64,000 nucleotides of DNA from Pseudomonas sp. MPC6 (GTDB lineage Bacteria; Pseudomonadota; Gammaproteobacteria; Pseudomonadales; Pseudomonadaceae): assembly GCF_006094435.1 (NCBI RefSeq), contig NZ_CP034783.1, forward strand, positions 5,607,001-5,671,000, in the 5' to 3' direction. Below are positions 57,657 to 64,000 of the stretch, one piece after another. The position numbers and the translations under genes are program-made. How positions within the stretch are numbered: position 1 is the stretch's first letter; each line of letters starts with the position of its first letter. The notes below the pieces were generated by a model. That model was given only the letters and a program-made list of their open reading frames with translations, was not told the DNA's origin and did not search any database.

Positions 57657-59195
57657 ATGCCCACTTCTACCTTGCCTACGCCCCCTCTCGCCGAGGTCTA
57701 CGATATCGCCGTCATCGGTGGTGGGATCAATGGCGTGGGGATCGCAGCGGATGCCGCCGGTCGCGGTCTTTCGGTGTTCCTTTGCGAAAAGGATGACCTG
57801 GCCAGCCACACCTCGTCGGCCAGCAGCAAGCTGATCCACGGTGGCCTGCGTTACCTCGAACATTACGAATTCCGTCTGGTGCGCGAAGCCCTGGCCGAGC
57901 GCGAAGTGCTGCTGGCCAAAGCGCCGCACATCGTCAAGCAGATGCGCTTCGTGCTGCCCCACCGTCCGCACCTGCGTCCAGCCTGGATGATCCGTGCCGG
58001 CCTGTTCCTGTATGACCATCTGGGCAAAAGGGAAAAACTCGCAGGCTCGAAGAGTCTCAAGTTCGGCCCGGACAGCCCGCTGAAAAGCGAAATCAGCAAA
58101 GGCTTCGAATACTCCGATTGCTGGGTCGATGACGCGCGCCTTGTCGTGCTCAACGCCATGGCCGCCCGCGAGAACGGCGCCCACGTTCACACCCAGACCC
58201 GCTGTGTCAGCGCTCGTCGCACCAAGGGTCTGTGGCACCTGCATCTGGAACGCGCCGATGGCAGCCTGTTTTCGATCCGCGCCAGGGCGCTGGTCAATGC
58301 CGCAGGTCCCTGGGTCGCCAAATTCATCCGTGACGACCTGAAAATGGAATCGCCGTACGGTATCCGCCTGATCCAGGGCAGCCACCTGATCGTGCCGAAA
58401 ATGTATGAAGGCGAACATGCGCACATTTTGCAAAACGAAGATCAGCGTATCGTGTTCACCATTCCGTACCTGAACCACTTCACCCTGATCGGCACCACCG
58501 ACCGCGAGTACACCGGCGACCCGGCCAAGGTGGCGATTACCGAAGGCGAAACCGATTACCTGCTCAAAGTGGTCAACGCCCACTTCAAGAAGCGCATCAG
58601 CCGCGACGACATCCTGCACAGTTATTCCGGCGTTCGTCCGCTGTGCAACGACGAATCCGACAACCCGTCGGCCGTCACCCGCGACTACACCCTGGCCTTG
58701 TCGGGCACTGGCGAAGAAGCGCCGCTGCTGTCGGTGTTCGGCGGCAAGCTGACCACCTACCGCAAACTGGCCGAGTCGGCGCTGGCGCAACTGGCGCCGT
58801 ACTTCAAGGACATCAAGCCACGCTGGACGGCCACGGCTACCCTGCCGGGCGGCGAGGACATGACCACTCCGCAGGCGCTCGGCTCGCGGATCCGCGACAC
58901 GTTCGACTGGGTGCCGAGCGAGATCGCCCGCCGCTGGTCCACCACTTACGGCAGCCGCGTGTGGCGCATGCTTGAAGGTGTGCAGAACCTCGGCGACCTG
59001 GGTGAACACATCGGCGGCGGCCTCTATACCCGCGAAGTCGATTACCTGTGCAGCGAGGAGTGGGCGACCACGGCGCACGATATTCTGTGGCGTCGCAGCA
59101 AGCTGGGGTTGTTCACCACTGCGGACGAGCAGCAAAAGCTGGTGGATTATCTGGGCAAAGTCGAACAGAACCGCAGCAAGATTGAAGCGGCCTGA
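57657..59195 (+). CDS. glpD: Aerobic glycerol-3-phosphate dehydrogenase
   Basis: The 512-residue FAD enzyme oxidises glycerol 3-phosphate to dihydroxyacetone phosphate and feeds electrons to ubiquinone. It has the FAD dinucleotide motif (DIAVIGGGINGVGIAAD), the SSKLIHGGLRYLE segment and GTTDREY. The start at 57657 (MPTSTLPTPPLAEVYD) follows CGAGGCCAGCCG; a longer frame begins at 57600 inside the operator region. A strong terminator lies after it. Final step of the glycerol path here. Confidence 0.96.
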   Translation: MPTSTLPTPPLAEVYDIAVIGGGINGVGIAADAAGRGLSVFLCEKDDLASHTSSASSKLIHGGLRYLEHYEFRLVREALAEREVLLAKAPHIVKQMRFVLPHRPHLRPAWMIRAGLFLYDHLGKREKLAGSKSLKFGPDSPLKSEISKGFEYSDCWVDDARLVVLNAMAARENGAHVHTQTRCVSARRTKGLWHLHLERADGSLFSIRARALVNAAGPWVAKFIRDDLKMESPYGIRLIQGSHLIVPKMYEGEHAHILQNEDQRIVFTIPYLNHFTLIGTTDREYTGDPAKVAITEGETDYLLKVVNAHFKKRISRDDILHSYSGVRPLCNDESDNPSAVTRDYTLALSGTGEEAPLLSVFGGKLTTYRKLAESALAQLAPYFKDIKPRWTATATLPGGEDMTTPQALGSRIRDTFDWVPSEIARRWSTTYGSRVWRMLEGVQNLGDLGEHIGGGLYTREVDYLCSEEWATTAHDILWRRSKLGLFTTADEQQKLVDYLGKVEQNRSKIEAA

Positions 59196-59214
59196 TCGGT
59201 AAACCGGTTAAACG

Positions 59215-59248
59215 AAAGCCCCTGAATCGCCAGATTCAGGGGCTTTTT
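59215..59248 (+). terminator. Terminator after glpD
   Basis: AAAGCCCCTGAAT, loop CGCCAG, ATTCAGGGGCTTTTT form a strong stem with T tract. Confidence 0.93.
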
Positions 59249-59277
59249 GCGTTCTGATTAACACTGTCTACCCCCCT

Positions 59278-59365
59278 GTAGGAGCTGGCTTGCCAGGGAA
59301 GGCGTCATAACAGGCAATGAAGATGTTGACTGATCCACCGCCTTCGCTGGCAAGCCAGCTCCTAC
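59278..59365. repeat. REP palindrome pair
   Basis: GTAGGAGCTGGCTTGCCAGG and GCTGGCAAGCCAGCTCCTAC flank a spacer with GGCGTCATAACAGGCAATG. Confidence 0.88.
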
Positions 59366-59394
59366 AGGGGATATGTGTAGGGGACCGGATTGTA

Positions 59395-59439
59395 TTCGGT
59401 TTTCCGAACGCGACCTGTCGGTCAATTCGGTTTACCGGA
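59395..59439. promoter_or_regulatory. Two AauR-like palindromic sites
   Basis: TTCGGTTTTCCGAA (59395-59408) is a perfect palindrome and TTCGGTTTACCGGA (59426-59439) has one mismatch. Both fit TTCGG-N4-CCGAA, the AauR site as I recall it from P. putida. They lie about 77-121 bases before the sigma-54 promoter, the usual enhancer distance. Confidence 0.75.
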
Positions 59440-59515
59440 TATCTCGTTATTAAAAACCAAGCCATAAATATTTAATATCCTTATAAATCAATAACTTGAT
59501 CTATATGACCTGGCC

Positions 59516-59531
59516 TGGCACGAGTCATGCT
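59516..59531 (+). promoter_or_regulatory. Sigma-54 promoter of the aat operon
   Basis: TGGCACGAGTCATGCT fits the -24/-12 consensus TGGCACG-N4-TTGCW with one mismatch and has GG-N10-GC spacing. It lies 115 bases before the aatJ start. Confidence 0.85.
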
Positions 59532-59645
59532 CTACACTCTTGGACGAATACCTGTTGGCGGACACTTCAGTAGCCGGCAGCCGTTCGAAGCACAAAAGGG
59601 CCGATGAACTGGCTCCATAAAAAAAACAATGTCGAGGAAAATTTG

Positions 59646-60560
59646 ATGCGCATCGTTCCCCATATCCTGGGCGCAGCCATTGCTGCCGCTCTGATTAGCA
59701 CTCCAGTTTTTGCTGCCGAACTCACCGGCACACTGAAGAAGATCAAGGAGTCCGGCACCATCACCCTCGGGCATCGTGACGCTTCCATTCCGTTTTCCTA
59801 TATCGCGGACGCTTCCGGCAAGCCAGTTGGCTACTCCCACGATATCCAGTTGAAAATCGTTGAAGCCATCAAGAAAGACCTGGACATGCCCAACCTCCAG
59901 GTCAAATACAACCTCGTGACGTCGCAGACCCGTATTCCGCTGGTGCAAAACGGCACCGTGGACGTCGAGTGCGGTTCCACCACCAACAACGTCGAGCGTC
60001 AGCAACAAGTCGCCTTCTCCGTCGGCATCTTCGAAATCGGTACCCGCCTGCTGTCCAAGAAAGGCTCCGCGTACAAGGATTTCGACGACCTTAAAGGCAA
60101 GAACGTCGTGACCACCGCGGGCACCACGTCCGAGCGCATCATTAAATCGATGAACGCCGACAAGCAAATGGGCATGAATGTCATCTCCGCCAAAGACCAC
60201 GGCGAGTCGTTCCAGATGCTGGAATCGGGCCGCGCCGTTGCCTTCATGATGGACGACGCCTTGCTGGCCGGTGAAGCAGCCAAGGCCAAAAAGGCCGATG
60301 ACTGGGCTGTCACCGGTACTCCCCAATCCTACGAAATCTACGGCTGCATGGTCCGCAAGGGCGACGAGCCGTTCAAGAAGGCGGTCGACGACGCTATCGT
60401 CGCGACCTACAAGTCGGGCGAGATCAACAAGATCTACGAAAAATGGTTCATGCAACCTATCCCGCCTAAAGGCCTGAACCTGAACTTCCCGATGAGCGAC
60501 GAGCTCAAGGCCCTGATCGCCAATCCGACCGATAAAGCGGCTGACGACAAGAAGTCCTGA
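59646..60560 (+). CDS. aatJ: Glutamate/aspartate ABC transporter binding protein
   Basis: The 304-residue periplasmic binding protein has a signal peptide (ending near VFAAE) and the extracellular solute-binding family 3 fold (KKIKESGTITLGHRDASIPF near the mature start, CGSTTNNVERQ and GTTSERII). It captures glutamate and aspartate. The ATG at 59646 follows GAGGAAAATTTG. It leads the four-gene aat operon and is preceded by sigma-54 and AauR-like sites. An A-rich AAAAAAACAATG run before the ribosome site may serve Hfq/Crc. Confidence 0.93.
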   Translation: MRIVPHILGAAIAAALISTPVFAAELTGTLKKIKESGTITLGHRDASIPFSYIADASGKPVGYSHDIQLKIVEAIKKDLDMPNLQVKYNLVTSQTRIPLVQNGTVDVECGSTTNNVERQQQVAFSVGIFEIGTRLLSKKGSAYKDFDDLKGKNVVTTAGTTSERIIKSMNADKQMGMNVISAKDHGESFQMLESGRAVAFMMDDALLAGEAAKAKKADDWAVTGTPQSYEIYGCMVRKGDEPFKKAVDDAIVATYKSGEINKIYEKWFMQPIPPKGLNLNFPMSDELKALIANPTDKAADDKKS

Positions 60561-60580
60561 TTTCTGACTAACCTTATCTC

Positions 60581-60604
60581 CTGAGAGGGCTTCTGCCCTT
60601 TCAG
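60581..60604 (+). terminator. Hairpin between aatJ and aatQ
   Basis: CTGAGAGGGC, loop TTCT, GCCCTTTCAG form a 10-bp stem 20 bases after the aatJ stop. It could lower expression of the permease genes relative to the binding protein. Confidence 0.7.
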
Positions 60605-60748
60605 GGATGGTCACTCCCTGCTGGCATTTTTGGAAACACTCGAACCGGTGGCTGTCGAGCCGCTCGTGTGTGCCTGACCGTCAAGGTCACGGGAACGGAG
60701 TTTCCCATGCGGGCACTTGTACATCGAACGATCTGAGGGGAGACCCTA

Positions 60749-61495
60749 ATGAATTACAACTGGGACTGGGGCGTGTTCTTCAAGTCCACCGGCGTGGGCA
60801 GCGAGATTTATTTCGACTGGTACCTCTCCGGTTTGGGCTGGACCATCGCCATCGCCGTCGCTGCCTGGATCATCGCGCTGGTGCTGGGCTCGATTCTGGG
60901 TGTCATGCGTACGGTGCCGAATCGCATCGTGTCGGGCATCGCGACCTGCTACGTCGAGCTCTTCCGTAACGTGCCGCTGCTGGTACAACTGTTCATCTGG
61001 TACTTCCTGGTACCCGACCTGCTGCCGCAAAACCTGCAGGACTGGTACAAACAGGACCTGAACCCGACCACCTCGGCCTTCCTCAGCGTCGTCGTGTGCC
61101 TTGGCCTGTTCACCACCGCACGGGTTTGCGAACAAGTGCGTACCGGTATCCAGGCGCTGCCCCGCGGCCAGGAATCCGCCGCTCGGGCCATGGGCTTCAA
61201 GCTGCCGCAGATTTACTGGAACGTGCTGTTGCCCCAGGCTTACCGGATCATCATTCCGCCGCTGACCTCGGAATTCCTGAACGTGTTCAAGAACTCCTCC
61301 GTGGCCTCGCTGATCGGCCTGATGGAGCTGCTGGCCCAGACCAAGCAGACCGCCGAGTTCTCCGCCAACCTGTTCGAAGCCTTCACCCTGGCGACGCTGA
61401 TCTACTTCACCCTGAACATGGGCCTGATGCTGCTGATGCGCGGCGTCGAGAAGAAAGTTGCCGTGCCTGGCCTGATCTCCGTAGGGGGTAAATGA
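60749..61495 (+). CDS. aatQ: Glutamate/aspartate ABC permease, first subunit
   Basis: The 248-residue inner membrane permease has five or so helices and the EAA loop (EQVRTGIQALPRGQESAARAMG), typical of polar amino acid permeases (GltJ family). The ATG at 60749 follows GAGGGGAGACCCTA, a strong ribosome site. It overlaps aatM by 4 bases. It pairs with aatM for substrate movement. Confidence 0.93.
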   Translation: MNYNWDWGVFFKSTGVGSEIYFDWYLSGLGWTIAIAVAAWIIALVLGSILGVMRTVPNRIVSGIATCYVELFRNVPLLVQLFIWYFLVPDLLPQNLQDWYKQDLNPTTSAFLSVVVCLGLFTTARVCEQVRTGIQALPRGQESAARAMGFKLPQIYWNVLLPQAYRIIIPPLTSEFLNVFKNSSVASLIGLMELLAQTKQTAEFSANLFEAFTLATLIYFTLNMGLMLLMRGVEKKVAVPGLISVGGK

Positions 61496-62166
61496 TGGAA
61501 TTCGACTTCTCGGGCATCATCCCGTCCCTGCCGGGCCTGTGGAACGGCATGGTCATGACCCTGCAACTGATGGCGCTGGGCGTCGTCGGCGGGATCATCC
61601 TCGGCACGATCCTGGCCCTGATGCGCCTGTCCCACAGCAAGTTGCTGTCGAACATTGCCGGCGCCTACGTCAACTACTTCCGCTCGATCCCGCTGCTGCT
61701 GGTCATCACCTGGTTCTACCTGGCGGTGCCGTTCGTGCTGCGCTGGATCACCGGCGAAGACACGCCGATCGGTGCGTTCGCCTCGTGCATCGTGGCGTTC
61801 ATGATGTTTGAAGCGGCGTACTTCTGCGAAATCGTCCGGGCCGGCGTCCAGTCGATTCCCAAGGGCCAGATGGGTGCAGCTCAAGCCCTGGGCATGAACT
61901 ACAGCCAGATGATGCGCTTGATCATCCTGCCGCAAGCGTTCCGCAAGATGACCCCGCTGTTGCTGCAACAGAGCATCATCCTGTTTCAGGACACCTCCCT
62001 GGTCTACGCGGTCGGCCTGGTGGACTTCCTTAATGCCTCGCGGGCCAGTGGCGATATTATCGGTCGCTCCAACGAGTTCCTGATCTTCGCCGGTTTCACC
62101 TACTTCATCATCAGCTTTGCCGCCTCGCAGCTGGTCAAGCGTCTGCAAAAAAGGTTCGCCGTATGA
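61492..62166 (+). CDS. aatM: Glutamate/aspartate ABC permease, second subunit
   Basis: The 224-residue permease (GltK family) also has an EAA loop ([22 protein letters not shown]) and about five helices. It starts with ATG at 61492 overlapping aatQ by 4 bases and its stop overlaps the aatP start by 4. Forms a heterodimer with aatQ. Confidence 0.93.
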   Translation: MMEFDFSGIIPSLPGLWNGMVMTLQLMALGVVGGIILGTILALMRLSHSKLLSNIAGAYVNYFRSIPLLLVITWFYLAVPFVLRWITGEDTPIGAFASCIVAFMMFEAAYFCEIVRAGVQSIPKGQMGAAQALGMNYSQMMRLIILPQAFRKMTPLLLQQSIILFQDTSLVYAVGLVDFLNASRASGDIIGRSNEFLIFAGFTYFIISFAASQLVKRLQKRFAV

Positions 62167-62897
62167 TCTCTATCAAGAACGTCAACAAGTGGTATGGGGA
62201 CTTCCAGGTACTGACTGATTGCAGCACCGAGGTCAAAAAAGGCGAGGTGATCGTGGTGTGCGGGCCGTCCGGTTCCGGCAAATCCACCTTGATCAAATGC
62301 GTCAACGCCCTGGAACCGTTCCAGAAAGGCGATGTGGTGGTCGATGGCACTTCCATCGCCGACCCGAAGACCGACCTGCCGAAACTGCGCTCGCGCGTGG
62401 GCATGGTGTTCCAGCATTTCGAACTGTTCCCGCACCTGAGCATCATGGACAACCTGACCATCGCGCAGGTCAAGGTGTTGGGGCGCAGCAAGGAAGAGGC
62501 CTCCAAGAAAGCCCTGCAACTGCTCGAGCGCGTCGGCCTTTCGGCCCACGCCAAAAAGCACCCCGGGCAACTTTCCGGCGGCCAGCAACAGCGCGTGGCG
62601 ATTGCCCGTGCGCTGGCGATGGACCCGATCGTCATGCTGTTCGACGAACCGACCTCGGCGCTCGACCCTGAAATGGTCAACGAAGTGCTGGACGTGATGG
62701 TGCAACTGGCCCACGAAGGCATGACCATGATGTGCGTGACCCACGAAATGGGCTTCGCCCGCAAAGTGGCGGACCGGGTGATCTTCATGGATCAGGGCAA
62801 GATCATCGAAGACTGCAAGAAAGAGGAGTTCTTCGGCGATATCAGCGCCCGCGCCGAACGGACACAGCACTTCCTCGCCAAGATTCTGCAGCACTAA
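62163..62897 (+). CDS. aatP: Glutamate/aspartate ABC transporter ATPase
   Basis: The 244-residue ATPase has Walker A ([13 protein letters not shown]), signature ([15 protein letters not shown]), Walker B ([13 protein letters not shown]) and the switch His (THEMGFA). It energises uptake by aatQM. Length and motifs are standard for polar amino acid transporters. It is the last gene before the repeats and the sensor kinase gene. Confidence 0.95.
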   Translation: MISIKNVNKWYGDFQVLTDCSTEVKKGEVIVVCGPSGSGKSTLIKCVNALEPFQKGDVVVDGTSIADPKTDLPKLRSRVGMVFQHFELFPHLSIMDNLTIAQVKVLGRSKEEASKKALQLLERVGLSAHAKKHPGQLSGGQQQRVAIARALAMDPIVMLFDEPTSALDPEMVNEVLDVMVQLAHEGMTMMCVTHEMGFARKVADRVIFMDQGKIIEDCKKEEFFGDISARAERTQHFLAKILQH

Positions 62898-62917
62898 GAA
62901 GAGCACCGCTCCCCCCT

Positions 62918-63069
62918 GCAGGAGCTGGCTTGCCAGCGAAGAGGCCCTTCCATTCGACATCATTGTTGTCTGAAAGGACGCCTTCGCCAGCAAGCCGGCT
63001 CCTACAAAAGCGAAAGCGGTCTGTCTGACACTCCGCGTCGTCTGCCTCGCCAGCAAGCCGGTTCCTACA
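62918..63069. repeat. REP palindromes, three arms
   Basis: GCAGGAGCTGGCTTGCCAGC (62918-) pairs with GCCAGCAAGCCGGCTCCTAC (ending 63005), and a further half copy CCTCGCCAGCAAGCCGGTTCC lies at about 63046-63069. Confidence 0.85.
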
Positions 63070-63122
63070 GGGGCCGGTGGTGGCTAACGATCAAGTGTTG
63101 TGGTTGACCCAAGGCATCTGTG

Positions 63123-64000
63123 ATGAAATGCGACCCCACTCTTTACCGCGCCGCGCCGCCATCACTCGTCGTGAAACCTCGTCTGATTCGCCACCTGTTC
63201 CTGCCGCCGCTGGTCATCGCCTTGATGATCGGATTGGGTTACCTCGGCTTCTGGATCAGCGAGCACTATGGGATACGCAGCCTCAGCGAGAATGGCCAGC
63301 GTCAGCTGGAACTGCACGCCCGCGCCGTCGAGAGCGAGATCAGCAAGTACACCTACCTGCCCAGCCTGCTGGAACTCGAATCCAGTGTTTCCAGGCTGCT
63401 GGACGACCCGTCACCGGAACACCGGCAGACGGTCAATGAATACCTCGAAGGCCTGAACCGGCGCAGCCGCAGTCGGGCCATCTACGTGATGGACACCACC
63501 GGCCGCGTCATGGCCACCAGCAACTGGCGCGACGTCGACAGTTACCTGGGCGAAGACCTGTCCTTTCGCGCCTACTTCCAGAACGCCGTTCGTGGCGAGT
63601 CGGGACGCTTCTATGGCATCGGCAGCACCAACGGCGAGCCCGGTTATTACCTGGCCCATGGCCTGGAAGAACGCGGCAAGATCATCGGCGTGGCGGTGGT
63701 CAAGGTCCGCCTCGAAGCCATGGAAGAACGTTGGCAGCGGGCACGCCTGGAGGCCTTCGTCAGCGACGAGAATGGCATCATCATTCTGTCCAGCGATCCG
63801 GCGCGGCGCCTGAAATCGGTGATACCGCTCAGCGAAGAGACCAAGGAAAAACTGGCCCGCAGCCTGCAGTACTACTGGTTCCCGCTGAACGAACTGCAAC
63901 CGCTGGCCCGGGAAAAACTGGCTGAAGGCGAGGAAAAACTGACCTTCCCGGCCAACAGCGAGCTGGAGTCCGAAGAAGAAAACATCAGCTACCTGTCGCA
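63123..64000 (+). CDS. aauS: Sensor histidine kinase, AauS-like (3' truncated by window)
   Basis: The frame runs off the window end, so only the N-terminal 292 residues are visible. A first membrane helix (LFLPPLVIALMIGLGYLGFW, about 23-42) is followed by a periplasmic dCache-type sensor domain (RAIYVMDTTGRVMATSNWRD, YFQNAVRGESGRFYGIGSTN, GYYLAHGLEERGKIIGVAVV). This matches the DctB/AauS type, whose kinase drives a sigma-54 activator. Its place after aatJQMP is the same as aauS in other pseudomonads; aauR should follow beyond the window. ATG at 63123 or GTG at 63171 are possible starts. Confidence 0.85.
   Translation, partial: MKCDPTLYRAAPPSLVVKPRLIRHLFLPPLVIALMIGLGYLGFWISEHYGIRSLSENGQRQLELHARAVESEISKYTYLPSLLELESSVSRLLDDPSPEHRQTVNEYLEGLNRRSRSRAIYVMDTTGRVMATSNWRDVDSYLGEDLSFRAYFQNAVRGESGRFYGIGSTNGEPGYYLAHGLEERGKIIGVAVVKVRLEAMEERWQRARLEAFVSDENGIIILSSDPARRLKSVIPLSEETKEKLARSLQYYWFPLNELQPLAREKLAEGEEKLTFPANSELESEEENISYLS

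Overview
The window is a 64 kb piece of a Pseudomonas chromosome, most likely of the P. fluorescens group. The evidence is the gene content (bifA, mexVW, colRS, a Pseudomonas-type rnf-nth cluster, bfd-bfrB, glpFKRD, the aat acidic amino acid transporter), gene order that matches blocks I remember from P. aeruginosa PAO1 (around PA4360-PA4389, PA3481-PA3496, PA3525-PA3538, PA3581-PA3584 and PA1336-PA1342), high GC, and about sixteen loci of the GTAGGAGC...GCTCCTAC REP palindrome family typical of fluorescent pseudomonads. The PAO1 comparison is from memory and was not searched.

Layout. 1-5.6 kb: a 5'-truncated DHA2-type MFS exporter, a coiled-coil membrane protein, an extended SDR epimerase, and an argP regulator divergent from an ACT-domain gene and a LysE-type exporter. 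5.7-10.3 kb: sodB, a small DUF6124-like gene with a long structured leader, a repeat-rich stretch without genes, and the c-di-GMP phosphodiesterase gene bifA. 10.4-20.2 kb: a probable iron-related operon (imelysin lipoprotein, di-haem oxidoreductase, second imelysin, DUF1513 protein) followed by mexVW. 20.3-21.6 kb: a complete IS3-family insertion sequence with a programmed -1 frameshift signal. 21.6-26.4 kb: the ColRS system with the adjacent methyltransferase/InaA genes and a divergent PAP2 phosphatase. 26.4-31 kb: groESL with a structured leader, fxsA, a HugZ-like protein and an SDR.

31-39.3 kb: mrp/apbC divergent from metG, then rnfA-rnfB-rnfD-rnfG-rnfE-nth. This Rnf cluster is unusual: rnfC is absent, RnfB has no membrane anchor but carries an RnfC-like tail, and three of the four conserved cysteines of RnfA/RnfE are missing. 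39.3-41.3 kb: a NarL-type response regulator, an AT-rich intergenic stretch and an orphan membrane protein. 41.3-48 kb: argG, motY, pyrC, rnt, a peroxiredoxin gene, bfd (with a Fur-box-like site), bfrB and grxD. 48-53.7 kb: an orphan molybdopterin oxidoreductase, argF with an ABC ATPase gene, and ybaK. 53.8-59.2 kb: the glycerol regulon. 59.2-64 kb: the acidic amino acid ABC transporter, with a near-consensus sigma-54 promoter and two AauR-like palindromes, followed by a sensor kinase gene (AauS-like) that runs off the window end.

Themes that link neighbours are iron and oxidative stress (sodB, imelysins, bfd/bfrB, peroxiredoxin, grxD, HugZ), envelope protection (ColRS, InaA, MexVW, MotY) and carbon/nitrogen uptake (glp, aat, ArgP/LysE). 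The most unusual observations are the eroded Rnf complex and the GTGAGAA double-hairpin leader. No tRNA, rRNA, CRISPR array or prophage was seen.
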